From: JAIBJN01 sp963775395
GTDB lineage: Bacteria; Actinomycetota; Thermoleophilia; Gaiellales; Gaiellaceae
Direction of reading: 5' to 3'
Assembly: GCA_963775395.1 (NCBI GenBank)
Contig: CAVZIX010000014.1
Location: forward strand, 310,001-374,000
DNA length: 64,000 bases
The notes under the pieces: model-generated
The model's input: only the letters and a program-made list of their open reading frames with translations
Database searches by the model: none
What the model was told of the DNA's origin: nothing
Translations under genes and position numbers: made by a program
In this document: piece by piece, positions 36,339 through 44,445 of the stretch
How the letters are laid out: every line of letters starts with the position of its first letter
Position numbering within the stretch: the stretch's first letter is position 1

Positions 36339-37261
36339 GTGGGATGCACCATCACCACCACGGCGGCGCCCAGGCGACCGGGGCGGCCGACCGGCGGCTG
36401 CTTGGCCTCTCGCTCGGGCTTCTGCTCGTCTTCATGGTCGCCGAGGTCGTCTTCGGGATCCTCGCCAGCTCGCTGGCGCTCCTCGCGGATGCCGGCCACA
36501 TGCTCACGGACGCCGCGGCGCTGGCACTGGCGCTCGTCGCCGCCTCCATCGCCACCCGCCCGGCAGGCGGCCGGTGGACCTTCGGGTTCGGGCGCGTCGA
36601 GATCCTGGCGGCCCAGGCGAACGGCCTCACGCTCGCGCTCTTCGGGATCTGGATCGTCACCGAGGCGGTCCGTCGGCTCGTGTCTCCGCCCGACGTCGAT
36701 GCGGGTGTGGTCGGCGTCGTCGCCCTGGTCGGCATCGTCGTGAACCTGGCGGTCGTCGCGCTCCTCGCGCGGGCCGAGCGCCAGAGCCTCAACGTCCGCG
36801 GCGCCTACCTCCACATCGTCACCGACCTGGCGGCCTTCGTCGGCACGGCCGTCGCGGCCGGTCTCATCCTGCTCACCGGCTGGGACCGCTTCGACCCGGT
36901 GGCCTCGCTCCTCGTTGCGGGGCTCATGTTCGCGGCCGCCTGGTCGCTCCTGCGTGAGTCCGGCCGCATCTTCCTCGAAGGCGCTCCGGCGTCGGCCCCG
37001 CCCAGCGACGTGGGCCGGGCGATCGTCCGCCACCCCGGCGTCGTCGAGGCCCACGACCTCCACGTCTGGACGGTGACCGACGGGTTCCCGGCGCTCTCCG
37101 CGCACGTGCTCGTCCAGCCCGGCGCGGACTGCCACGGGATCCGGCTGGAGCTCGAACGGCTGCTACACGAGAGCTTCGGGATCGACCACACGACGCTCCA
37201 GGTGGAGCACGTCGGAGCGGCGCGCGGGCTCGAGATCAGCCGGTCGAGTCGCGCGCAGTAA
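36335..37261 (+). CDS. Cation diffusion facilitator (CzcD/ZitB-like) metal efflux protein
   Basis: 308 residues, six helices. The start MSGMHHHHHGG is a natural His-rich cytoplasmic tail, followed by LLVFMVAEVVFGILASSLALLADAGHMLTD (HxxxD) and later AYLHIVTDLAAF (second HxxxD), which form the transport site for zinc or a similar metal. The C-terminal cytoplasmic domain (VVEAHDLHVWTVTDGFPALSAHVLV) has the usual metal-dimer fold. It exports Zn, Co or Cd in exchange for protons. Confidence 0.92.
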   Translation: MSGMHHHHHGGAQATGAADRRLLGLSLGLLLVFMVAEVVFGILASSLALLADAGHMLTDAAALALALVAASIATRPAGGRWTFGFGRVEILAAQANGLTLALFGIWIVTEAVRRLVSPPDVDAGVVGVVALVGIVVNLAVVALLARAERQSLNVRGAYLHIVTDLAAFVGTAVAAGLILLTGWDRFDPVASLLVAGLMFAAAWSLLRESGRIFLEGAPASAPPSDVGRAIVRHPGVVEAHDLHVWTVTDGFPALSAHVLVQPGADCHGIRLELERLLHESFGIDHTTLQVEHVGAARGLEISRSSRAQ

Positions 37262-37430
37262 GGTCGGCTAGCCGAAGCTCGATGAGCGGCCCTACCGTCT
37301 TTTCCATCCCAGCCTCGCGCGCGAGCTCGAGCGCCTCGGCGTAGGTCTCCTTCGCCTTCGCCGGGAGACCCTGCTTCAGGCGATTGTCGCCGAGGACGAT
37401 GAGCTTTCGGATCCGCTCGTCGGCCTGCAT
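37236..37430 (-). CDS. Small TPR-like protein
   Basis: 64 residues from the ATG at 37430: RIRKLIVLGDNRLKQGLPAKAKETYAEALELAREAGMEKTVGPLIELRLADL resembles a single tetratricopeptide repeat (the A-x-x-x-Y-x-x-A-L core is clear). Its 3' end overlaps the convergent cation transporter by 26 bases. Function unknown. Confidence 0.6.
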   Translation of the reverse strand: MQADERIRKLIVLGDNRLKQGLPAKAKETYAEALELAREAGMEKTVGPLIELRLADLTARDSTG

Positions 37431-37483
37431 CGGCGGGCACCGTAGCACGGGTCGGTTCGAGGGGTTGCTGCTAGCCTGAGCGC

Positions 37484-37705
37484 GTGCTCCAGGTCCTCGC
37501 GGTCTTCCAGGTGCTGCTCTCGGCGGTCCTCATCGCCCTGATCCTCATGCACTCCGGCCGCGACACGGGCTTCGGCGGCCTTGGCTTCACGCCGGCCTCT
37601 CAGGGCGGTCAGCACGTCGTCGAGCGGAACCTCACGCGCCTGACCGTGGCCGTGGCGATCATCTTCGGCGTGAACACGGTGCTGCTCTTCTACCAGTTCG
37701 ACTAG
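37484..37705 (+). CDS. secG: Preprotein translocase subunit SecG
   Basis: 73 residues with two helices: LQVLAVFQVLLSAVLIALILMH and TRLTVAVAIIFGVNTVLLFY, joined by a Gly-rich loop (SGRDTGFGGLGFTPAS). Size, helix spacing and loop are typical for SecG, the accessory membrane subunit of SecYEG. GTG start. It is an isolated gene, as is common for secG. Confidence 0.88.
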   Translation: MLQVLAVFQVLLSAVLIALILMHSGRDTGFGGLGFTPASQGGQHVVERNLTRLTVAVAIIFGVNTVLLFYQFD

Positions 37706-37709
37706 GCCG

Positions 37710-37967
37710 TCAGCCGCCCGCAATGGCGGCGACCAGCCTGATCGTCTCGCGGCCGTCGAGCTTGGTGTCGACCCCGTCGCGCTCGCGCACGTCGATCCCG
37801 TCGACGTAGACGTTCACGAGCGGGCGGAGCTCACCGCGCTCGTCGAAGACGAGGTTCGCGACGGGGAGGGCCCGAAGCGCATCGCCGACCGTCTCGGCGT
37901 CCGGCTCGAAGCGGTGTGCGCCGCCCGCTTCGGCCGCGAGGATCGACGGGAGGAGGACTACCGCCAT
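37710..37967 (-). CDS. MoaD/ThiS-family sulfur carrier protein
   Basis: 85 residues from the ATG at 37967. Beta-grasp pattern VVLLPSILAAEAGG...TVGDALRALPVANLVFDERGELRPLVNVYVDGIDVR...ETIRLVAAIAGG, ending in the Gly-Gly needed for thiocarboxylation. It overlaps the end of the propeller gene by 10 bases. MoaD-like proteins paired with a BNR-propeller protein recur in actinobacteria (from memory); whether this one serves molybdopterin synthesis is doubtful as no mo-genes are nearby. Confidence 0.85.
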   Translation of the reverse strand: MAVVLLPSILAAEAGGAHRFEPDAETVGDALRALPVANLVFDERGELRPLVNVYVDGIDVRERDGVDTKLDGRETIRLVAAIAGG

Positions 37968-39034
37968 TCCGCCGCCTCCACCGAGAGAATCGGCGGAAGC
38001 TGGGAGGCGGCCTCGACCCACGTCTCGCCCGCGTCCGGGGAGACGAACAGCGAGCCGCTCTGCGTGCCGAGGTAGATCCCGGCCGGGTCGAGGCGGTCGG
38101 AGGAGAAGCCCTCGCGCATCACGGCGCCCCATGCAGGCTGCGGCAGCCCGCCGGCCAGGAGCGACCAGGACGCGCCGCCGTCGTCCGTCCGATAGACGCC
38201 CAACCTCCCGTCGCAGGTGACGCGGTTCTCGGCGCCCTCCTCGGGGATCACGAACGCCGCGTCGGGACGGCGGTGGTCGAGCGCGAGCGGGAATCCGAAC
38301 CCGCTCGGCAGCCCGTTGCCCTCCAGCCGCTCCCAGTGCTCCCCGCGGTCGTCGGAGCGGTAGACGCCGCAGTGGTTCTGCTGCCAGAGGCGCTCCGGCT
38401 GTGCGGGATGGACGAGCAGCTTGTGCACGCACTGGCCGAGCTCCGGGAACGGGTCGGGGAGAAAGTCGGCCGCGGTCCCCGAGTTCGCGGGCGTCCAGGT
38501 CCCGCCGCCGTCCTCCGTCCGGAAGACTCCCGCCGCCGAGATGCCGACGTACATCCGCTCGGGCTCCTCGGGGTCGAGCGCGATCGAGTGGCAGCACATT
38601 CCTCCGGCGCCGGGAAACCAGCGGTCGCGCGTCTCGTGCCGGACGATGCCGTCGACGGGCTGCCAGGTCGCGCCTCCGTCGTCGGTGAGGAAGAGGACTC
38701 CGGGCGCGCCGCCGAGCCAGAGCCTTCCGTCCTCGCCTTCGCGGCCCGGCTCGACGTGCCACGTCTTCTCCAGGGTCAGCCCGGTGTCTTCGGGCAGCCC
38801 GAGCTCCTCTGCGCGCGTCCACGTCTTACCGCGATCGGCCGAGCGGTGCGTGGTCGCGCCGTAGACCTCGTTGTTCGTCGCAGCGTGGATCGTCCCGTCC
38901 CGCGCGTCGAGGACGGCGTGAAAGACCGACCAGCCGGTGAGGAGCGGTCCCTCGAGCGACCAGTCCTGGCGCTCCTCGTCGCTCTCGAGGAGGAACAGTC
39001 CCTTGCGTGTGCCGGCGAGGACGAGGACGCTCAT
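37958..39034 (-). CDS. BNR-repeat beta-propeller (sialidase-like) protein, cytoplasmic
   Basis: 358 residues, no signal peptide. It has repeated Asp boxes: SADRGKTW, TDDGGATW, TEDGGGTW, SDDRGEHW, TDDGGASW and SPDAGETW. This gives a six-bladed VPS10/BNR-type propeller. Catalytic sialidase residues are not evident. It sits between pmbA and the MoaD-like gene; its ATG shares one base with the pmbA stop, so the three are one operon with tldD upstream. The function is unknown. Confidence 0.8.
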   Translation of the reverse strand: MSVLVLAGTRKGLFLLESDEERQDWSLEGPLLTGWSVFHAVLDARDGTIHAATNNEVYGATTHRSADRGKTWTRAEELGLPEDTGLTLEKTWHVEPGREGEDGRLWLGGAPGVLFLTDDGGATWQPVDGIVRHETRDRWFPGAGGMCCHSIALDPEEPERMYVGISAAGVFRTEDGGGTWTPANSGTAADFLPDPFPELGQCVHKLLVHPAQPERLWQQNHCGVYRSDDRGEHWERLEGNGLPSGFGFPLALDHRRPDAAFVIPEEGAENRVTCDGRLGVYRTDDGGASWSLLAGGLPQPAWGAVMREGFSSDRLDPAGIYLGTQSGSLFVSPDAGETWVEAASQLPPILSVEAAEWR

Positions 39035-40392
39035 CAGAGGCCCGGGCCGGAGCCCGTGCCCACGATGGTAAACGCTTCGGTCGCGGCTGCCGGAACCAGT
39101 GTCCCGAACGGGTAGCGCTCGTCGTAGAAGTCGCTGCGGTTCACGAGCGTCACCTCCTCGGTCAGCCCGAGGAGACCGGCCGCGAGCGCGGGGAACGACG
39201 TCGTGAAGCGGAGATTGACGAGCGGCGTCGTCACCTTCCCGCCTTCGATGCGGAAGGTCCCGTCGCGTGTCATCCCGGTGATGATCCCATCGCGGGGGTC
39301 GACGACGCCCAGGTAGTGCAGGCGCGTGACGTAGATGCCGTCGCCGACGCGCTCGGCGAGCTCGTCCACCGAGCCTGCGTCGCCCCCGGCCAGCGACAGG
39401 TTGAAGGGAACCGGGCCGAAGGCCTGCGCCGGAGCGCTCAGTCCGTGTCCCGTCGACTCGCGCCCCGCCTGCTTCGCGGTGCGGCGGTCCCAGACCACGT
39501 CGCGGGCGACGCCCTCCTCGACCATGAGCACGCGCTGCTTGGGCACGCCCTCGAGGTCGAAGGCCTTCGGATACCCGCGCGGGTCGAGCCCGTCGTCCCA
39601 GAGCGTGAAGCCGTCGCTGAAGAGCTTCTCGCCGAGGCGGCCCGACAGATAGCTGCGGCTCTCGAGCAGTGCGAGCGCGTTCAGAGAGGTGAAGCCGAAG
39701 TAGAAGAGGAGCTCGGACACGGCGTAGGGCTCGAGCACCGCGCGGAAGGTTGCCGGCTCGATCTGGCCGGCGTCCTTCGTGCGGGCGGCCTTCTCCGCCG
39801 CCTCGCCCGCGACCGCCGCGGGGTCGATCTCGGACGCGCGCCAGGAGGTCGCCTCCGCGTAGCCGGAGACGTCCTCGCCCGCCGCGAGGGTGAGGACGCT
39901 GACGTCGGTCGTCGCCTGCGCCACCCCATGACCGGTCGTGGAGGCGACGCCGACCTCGGTCGCGCCGCTCGTGTAGTAGCCGTAGAGCCCGAGGCCGGCG
40001 GCGCCACCGATTGCCGCCGCGGCTCGCTCGGCCTGATCCTCGGGCGTCTGGGCGGCGGTCTCCTCGTCGAAGCCCTCGACGTCGGGGACGGCCGCCGGCG
40101 GCTCGAGCCCGGGGAAGCCGGGATCGACGGGAGAGCGCTCGGCCGCCTCGCCGGCGCGCCCGGCGACCGCTGCCAGGCCTTCGTCGTCGGTCCGGTTCGT
40201 CGTCGCGCAGCCGACGCGCCCGTCGCGGACGACGCGGACGGTGACGCTCTCGTCACGGATCAATGTCGGTTGGTGCACCGCAGACGCGGCGAAGCGCGCG
40301 AACCCGGAGCGCTCGACGTGAACGGAGGCGTCCGCCTCGTCACCCTCCGCCGCGCGCACCGCGCGTTCGGCGAGGTCGAGGGCGCGGCTCAC
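39034..40392 (-). CDS. pmbA: TldE/PmbA-family metalloprotease subunit
   Basis: 452 residues. Pattern of TldE/PmbA: LAERAVRAAEGDEADASVHVERSGFARFAAS at the start, STTGHGVAQATTDVS in the middle, and FTSLNALALLESRSYLSGRLGEKLFSDGFTLWDDGLDPRGYPKAFDLEGVPKQRVLMVEEGVARDVVWDRRTA near the active region. TldE lacks the zinc-binding HExxxH and works as the non-catalytic half of the TldD/TldE protease, which trims leader peptides and unfolded substrates. GTG start. It is downstream of tldD beyond a 172-base gap with two hairpins. Confidence 0.88.
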   Translation of the reverse strand: MSRALDLAERAVRAAEGDEADASVHVERSGFARFAASAVHQPTLIRDESVTVRVVRDGRVGCATTNRTDDEGLAAVAGRAGEAAERSPVDPGFPGLEPPAAVPDVEGFDEETAAQTPEDQAERAAAAIGGAAGLGLYGYYTSGATEVGVASTTGHGVAQATTDVSVLTLAAGEDVSGYAEATSWRASEIDPAAVAGEAAEKAARTKDAGQIEPATFRAVLEPYAVSELLFYFGFTSLNALALLESRSYLSGRLGEKLFSDGFTLWDDGLDPRGYPKAFDLEGVPKQRVLMVEEGVARDVVWDRRTAKQAGRESTGHGLSAPAQAFGPVPFNLSLAGGDAGSVDELAERVGDGIYVTRLHYLGVVDPRDGIITGMTRDGTFRIEGGKVTTPLVNLRFTTSFPALAAGLLGLTEEVTLVNRSDFYDERYPFGTLVPAAATEAFTIVGTGSGPGL

Positions 40393-40451
40393 GGGCCGCT
40401 TTCCGGCCCGTGAGGCAGTGGAGGGTGTGTGAGGGAACCGGGAGGTTCTCG

Positions 40452-40536
40452 CATGGGGGAACCCCTGGTTCCCCCATGAGCCCCCTCCTCAGAAGGGCTG
40501 AAGAAGGGGGCACGCGGGGGAAACATGGTTTCCCCC
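40452..40536. repeat. Two consecutive GGGGGAA hairpins between tldD and pmbA
   Basis: First hairpin 40452-40478: CATGGGGGAACC-CCT-GGTTCCCCCATG, 12-bp arms. Second hairpin 40516-40536: GGGGGAAAC-ATG-GTTTCCCCC, 9-bp arms. They share the GGGGGAA core. They occupy the 172-base gap (40393-40564), which holds no gene. They could be an intercistronic processing or attenuation element that separates tldD and pmbA expression. Confidence 0.6.
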
Positions 40537-40564
40537 ACGGGAGCGAGCCGAAGGCGTGCGACGC

Positions 40565-42037
40565 TCACGAGCGCACGCCCACCTGCACGTCACGGAAGCG
40601 TGCCGGAGACGTGCCGTGAGAGACGTGCGCGTGCTGGCCGGGCTGGCCTTTGCCGCAGTTCGTGAGGCCGTACATCGTCCACTCGTCCGGGCCGGCGACG
40701 GCATCCAGCCGGCCCCAGAACTCCGGGGTGACGCCCATGTACGTGGGGTCGCGCAGCATGCGGCCGAGCTTGCCCTTCTTGATCTCCCAGGCGACCTGTG
40801 TCCCGAACTGGAAGTTGAGCCGCTTGTCGTCGATCGACCAGCTCTTGTTCGTGCAGAGGTACAGGCCGTCGTCCACGTCGGCGAGCAGGTCCTCGAGCGA
40901 CCCGGCGCCGGGCTCCAGGTGGAGATTCGACATGCGCACGAGGGGCATGCGGCTCCAGCTGTCCGCGCGCATGGACCCGCCGAGTTCGCGGCCGATCAGG
41001 GCGGACGTCTCACGCGAGGCGAGGTAGCCGGTGAGGATCCCGCCCTCGACGACGGGCTGGCGCTGGGCGGGTGCGCCCTCGTCGTCCCAGCCGAAGCTCC
41101 CGAGCCCGAGCGGGGTGGTCGGGTCGGCGGTGATGTTCATGTGCTCGGAGCCGTAGCGCAGGCTGCCCAGGTCGCCGGGCTTGAGGAAGCTCGTGCCGGC
41201 GTAGGCGGCCTCGGTGCCGTAGACGCGGTCGAGCTCGGTCGGGTGTCCTACCGACTCGTGCACCTGGAGCTCCATCTGCTCGGCGTCGACCACGATCGTG
41301 GTGATGCCCGCCGGACAGGCGTCGGCGGACAGGAGCGCGGCCGCCTCCTCGCCGATGCGCGGCGCCTCGCGGTCGAGGCCGAGCTGCTCGACGTACTCCC
41401 AACCGCCCTGCCCGCTCGAGCCGCCGTGCGCGCTGGGGTAGCTGCGGTTCTGGACGCGGCCGTCGTCGGAGACGGCCAGCGCGTCGATGCCGCCGCCGCA
41501 CTCGACGAAGCGCTGCGTGATCCGCGCGCCCTCGGACGAGTGGAAGACCCGCTGTTCGCGCATGGCGCGGACCGTCGCCTCGGTGATCTTCACCTCGGGC
41601 CTGCGCATGCCCTCCTCGGCGCGCAGGCAGAGGGCGATCTTCTCCTCGAGCGGCACCTCGACGGGGTCGCGCTCGACGGGCGCCTCGTACTCGCCGGTGG
41701 CCGGGGGCACGGGGGCGAGCTCCACGCGCACGCGCGCGCGAGAGGCGCTCGCGCGGGCGAATGCGACCGCCCGCACGGCGGCGTCGCGGGCGCCCTCCTC
41801 GGAGAGCCGTGGGTCGCCGGCGAAGCCCCAGGCCCCGTCGACCAGCACGCGAACGCCGATGCCCTCGGTCTCGGAGTCGGAGACGGAGTCGACCTCGCCG
41901 TTCTTCGTGGAGACGTGCTGGGCGCGTCGCTGCACGACGCGCGCGTCGGCGTAGCCGGCCCCGGCGGAGAGGGCGGAATCGAGTGCGTTTCCGGCGAGCT
42001 CGTTCACGGGCCGACGTAGATTACTGACGCCGGTCAT
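40565..42037 (-). CDS. tldD: TldD-family zinc metalloprotease
   Basis: 490 residues from the ATG at 42037. Longer in-frame starts would run through tRNA-Leu and are rejected. The zinc motif is HESVGH in QMELQVHESVGHPTELD; DADADARVV-like N-terminal YADARVVQRRAQHVSTKNGEVDSV and the C-terminal NLHLEPGAGSLEDLLADVDDGLYLCTNKSWSIDDKRLNFQFGTQVAWEIKKGKLGRMLRDPTYMGVTPEFW are family hallmarks. With TldE it forms a heterodimeric protease that processes peptides in a barrel-like cavity. No RiPP precursor is visible nearby. Confidence 0.9.
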   Translation of the reverse strand: MTGVSNLRRPVNELAGNALDSALSAGAGYADARVVQRRAQHVSTKNGEVDSVSDSETEGIGVRVLVDGAWGFAGDPRLSEEGARDAAVRAVAFARASASRARVRVELAPVPPATGEYEAPVERDPVEVPLEEKIALCLRAEEGMRRPEVKITEATVRAMREQRVFHSSEGARITQRFVECGGGIDALAVSDDGRVQNRSYPSAHGGSSGQGGWEYVEQLGLDREAPRIGEEAAALLSADACPAGITTIVVDAEQMELQVHESVGHPTELDRVYGTEAAYAGTSFLKPGDLGSLRYGSEHMNITADPTTPLGLGSFGWDDEGAPAQRQPVVEGGILTGYLASRETSALIGRELGGSMRADSWSRMPLVRMSNLHLEPGAGSLEDLLADVDDGLYLCTNKSWSIDDKRLNFQFGTQVAWEIKKGKLGRMLRDPTYMGVTPEFWGRLDAVAGPDEWTMYGLTNCGKGQPGQHAHVSHGTSPARFRDVQVGVRS

Positions 42038-42063
42038 CGGCGCGGCGCGCTCCTGAACGACGA

Positions 42064-42086
42064 AGGGCGCCTTTTCAGGACGCCCT
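42064..42086 (-). terminator. Terminator of tRNA-Leu
   Basis: AGGGCG pairs with CGCCCT around an 11-base loop that can add two more pairs (CT/AG). It begins 5 bases after the 3' end of tRNA-Leu on the minus strand. Confidence 0.5.
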
Positions 42087-42090
42087 ACGA

Positions 42091-42176
<86 letters not shown>

Positions 42177-42241
42177 GTGGACGGGCGCATTGTAGCTGCT
42201 CCCCATCGCTTGACTCCGTCCGAGACCCTCGCTACCTTGTA

Positions 42242-42255
42242 CGAACAAATGTTCG
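42242..42255 (+). promoter_or_regulatory. LexA box (SOS operator)
   Basis: CGAACAAATGTTCG matches the Gram-positive/actinobacterial SOS consensus CGAACRNRYGTTYG without mismatch. It lies 17 bases before the lexA ATG, so LexA represses its own gene. Confidence 0.9.
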
Positions 42256-42272
42256 ACTAGGGAGGGAGGCAG

Positions 42273-42917
42273 ATGCTCACGCAGCGTCAGCGCGAGGTCT
42301 ACGAGTTCGTCCTCAGCTACGTGGATTCGCACGGGTATCCGCCCACCGTGCGCGAGATCGGTGAGGCGGTGGGACTGGCGTCGCCGTCGACCGTTCACGC
42401 CCATCTGGCCAACCTCGAGCGCGCCGGGTACCTGCGGCGCGATCCGACCAAGCCGCGTGCGCTCGAGCTCACGCGCCGCGAGCGCTCTGCGGCCGGGGCG
42501 ACGGTCTCGGTGCCGGACGTCGGCGAGGTTCGTGTGCTCCCGCTCGTCGGTGAGATCGCCGCCGGCGGGCCGCTCCTCGCGGAGCAGAACGTCGAGGAGC
42601 ACCTGGCCGTGCCCGACACGCTCTCTCGCGGAGGCGAGGAGTTCCTCCTGCGCGTCAAGGGCGACAGCATGATCGAGGCGGGGATCCTGGAAGGCGACTA
42701 CGTCGTCGTGCAGCGCCAGCAGACTGCCAGGGACGGCGACATCGTCGTCGCGCTTGCCGGCCAGGACGAGGCCGCGGACGAGGCGACCGTGAAGACGTTC
42801 TACAAGGACAAGGGCCGCGTGCGGCTGCAGCCGGAGAACTCCAGCATGGAACCGCTCTACCCCGACCACGTAAGCGTTCTCGGCAAGGTTGTCGGTGTCT
42901 TTCGGAGGGTGGGCTAG
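42273..42917 (+). CDS. lexA: SOS repressor LexA
   Basis: 214 residues. N-terminal winged helix LTQRQREVYEFVLSYVDSHGYPPTVREIGEAVGLASPSTVHAHLANLERAGYLRRDPTKPRALEL binds DNA. The C-terminal S24-type domain carries the self-cleavage site A97-G98 (EIAAGGPL), the nucleophile S132 (VKGDSMIEAG) and the general base K174 (ATVKTFYK). The Ser-Lys spacing is a few residues longer than in E. coli because of the QDEAADEA loop. RecA filaments trigger cleavage and derepress DNA-repair genes. A perfect LexA box lies upstream. GGGAGGGAGG is the ribosome-binding site. Confidence 0.96.
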   Translation: MLTQRQREVYEFVLSYVDSHGYPPTVREIGEAVGLASPSTVHAHLANLERAGYLRRDPTKPRALELTRRERSAAGATVSVPDVGEVRVLPLVGEIAAGGPLLAEQNVEEHLAVPDTLSRGGEEFLLRVKGDSMIEAGILEGDYVVVQRQQTARDGDIVVALAGQDEAADEATVKTFYKDKGRVRLQPENSSMEPLYPDHVSVLGKVVGVFRRVG

Positions 42918-42924
42918 CGCGACG

Positions 42925-43116
42925 ATGGAGGTCGTCACGCTCAACCGCACCCTCGACCAGGAGCTCCTGGCGCTCATGCGCGGCGCGAGCCTCGAGTGCC
43001 CGGCGTGCGGAGAGTTCGTGCTGCACAAGGACGGCTCGGTGATGTGCCCCGAGTGCGGTTCGGGGCTCCGGAGGCAGGGAGAACCGGCGCTACACTTGGA
43101 CGTGCAGGCCGGGTGA
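42925..43116 (+). CDS. Small zinc-ribbon protein downstream of lexA
   Basis: 63 residues from the ATG at 42925, 7 bases after lexA. LECPACGEFVLHKDGSVMCPECGSGL has two CxxC knuckles of a zinc ribbon. It would be co-transcribed with lexA and so be SOS-regulated. Its last codons overlap the 5' end of RNase P RNA, and the rnpB promoter must lie inside it. Function unknown. Confidence 0.65.
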   Translation: MEVVTLNRTLDQELLALMRGASLECPACGEFVLHKDGSVMCPECGSGLRRQGEPALHLDVQAG

Positions 43117-43453
43117 CCGCGGGCCGCGCGAGCGGCTCGAGGAAAGTCCGGACACCGCAGGGCAGGACGCTGGGGAAATCCCAGGCGGCGAAAGCCGACG
43201 GAAAGTGGCACAGAAAGGAGACCGCCACCGGCGAACGTCTCTCTCCGGAGACGCCGGCGGTAAGGGTGAAAAGGTGGGGTAAGAGCCCACCAGCGTCGTG
43301 GTGACACGGCGGCTGCCAAACCCCGTCCGGTGCAAGGCGAACAGGCTCCGCTCAGGTTGCCCGCCGAGGAGCCGGGTACGCCGCACGAGCTCCCGGGAAA
43401 CCGGAAGCCGAGATGGATGGTCATCCTCGACAGAATCCGGCTTACAGGCCTGC
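43104..43453 (+). ncRNA. rnpB: RNase P RNA (bacterial type A)
   Basis: About 350 bases. The 5' and 3' ends pair as P1 (GCAGGCC/GGCCTGC). The conserved core GAGGAAAGTCCGGAC follows the start, the universal elements near 43260-43320 (GGGTGAAAAGGTG...TAAGAGCCCACC) and the 3' ACAGAATCCGGCTTACA block (43430-43446) complete the catalytic core. It removes 5' leaders from tRNA precursors. A TACACT -10-like element at 43091-43096 lies inside the zinc-ribbon gene. Confidence 0.95.
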
Positions 43454-43458
43454 TAAGG

Positions 43459-43482
43459 AAACCCCTGCAAATGCAGGGGTTT
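43459..43482 (+). terminator. rnpB terminator
   Basis: AAACCCCTGCA-AA-TGCAGGGGTTT followed by CTATTT, 5 bases after the end of RNase P RNA. This is the clearest intrinsic terminator in the window. Confidence 0.9.
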
Positions 43483-43509
43483 CTATTTAACGTTCATCAC
43501 CGGTGCCGG

Positions 43510-44445
43510 TCAAACGAGCGCGCGTGCTTGTCGAAGTAGCGACTTGTCGGAGTCATCGTCGACCGCGGGATAGACGTCGCGGACGGGAACGAGCCGGAAC
43601 CGTGCGGCTGCTTCGCGGAGCCGAGGCTCGATCAGAAGGCGCCGGGTGTTCTGCCACACGTACCTCCAGGTCTCGCGGATGCGCTCCCGGCTGGCTGCGC
43701 GCCGAGGGAGGCCGATGCGCAGGGACTCCGGCGCGAACTCGTAGGGATGGAAGTAAAGAACCGGGAGCGCCGTGCGACGGCTGACGTCGTCGAGCGCACG
43801 CCGAAGGATTGCGCTCGGCAGGACGCGCCAGTACGCCCCGCCGCCCACCGGAAGCACGAGCCTGCCCCAGTGGCACACGGCCAGCGGAAACTCCCACAAT
43901 GTGTCAGCGTCGCCGCGGACGCCGTACGGGTGCAGGGGGATCGGCTGGATCCGGTTCGGGATGCGCGGTGAGTCGAAGAGGCTGGAGTCGTAGAGGAAGC
44001 CGAGGTCGCGCAGGACCTCGTGCGCCCACTGCGACTCCCGCGTGATGGAACACCACGGCGCCCGATACCCGACCGGCGTCACCCCACAGATGCGCTCCAC
44101 GACGTCCACACACCTGACGACGTCGCGCCTGAACTCGTCGCGCGTCTGCTCGTACACCCTTACGTGCTCGTGGCCGTGGCAGCCGACCTCATGGCCCCTC
44201 GCGACGACGTGACCGAGTGCCTCCGGGTGACGCTCGGCGGTGACGCCGGTGACGAAGAACGTCGCGTGGACGCCGAGTTCGTCGAGGACGTCGAGGAGCC
44301 TCGAGATGTGCCGCGGGAACGCGTCGTCGCCGGTCCGCCAGTCGGCTCGTCCGATCTGGTGATAAACGAGCTGGTGCCAGTCCTCGAAATCAAACGTCAG
44401 CAAGAACGTCTTCCGACCGGCTTCCGTCGGGGCCGCCGTGCTCAT
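43510..44445 (-). CDS. Polysaccharide deacetylase (DUF3473/exopolysaccharide type)
   Basis: 311 residues. NodB fold: FLLTFDFEDWHQLVYHQIG with the first catalytic Asp pair, ATFFVTGVTAERHPEALGHVVARGHEVGCHGHEHV containing the HxxxH metal site, and GYRAPWCSITRESQWAHEVLRDLGFLYDSSLF. The C-terminus LPVLYFHPYEFAPESLRIGLPR is the DUF3473 extension seen in exopolysaccharide and PEP-CTERM loci. It removes N-acetyl groups from a sugar polymer or lipid-linked glycan. Its ATG overlaps the stop of the upstream dehydratase gene. Confidence 0.88.
   Translation of the reverse strand: MSTAAPTEAGRKTFLLTFDFEDWHQLVYHQIGRADWRTGDDAFPRHISRLLDVLDELGVHATFFVTGVTAERHPEALGHVVARGHEVGCHGHEHVRVYEQTRDEFRRDVVRCVDVVERICGVTPVGYRAPWCSITRESQWAHEVLRDLGFLYDSSLFDSPRIPNRIQPIPLHPYGVRGDADTLWEFPLAVCHWGRLVLPVGGGAYWRVLPSAILRRALDDVSRRTALPVLYFHPYEFAPESLRIGLPRRAASRERIRETWRYVWQNTRRLLIEPRLREAAARFRLVPVRDVYPAVDDDSDKSLLRQARALV

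Noticed and set aside
36335..36370. MHHHHHGG at the start of the cation transporter as an engineered tag or vector
   Set aside because: It follows MSG in a natural operon overlap, and His-rich ends are common in CDF metal exporters.
39034..42037. A microcin or RiPP biosynthetic cluster around tldD/pmbA
   Set aside because: No precursor, cyclodehydratase, radical SAM or exporter gene is nearby.
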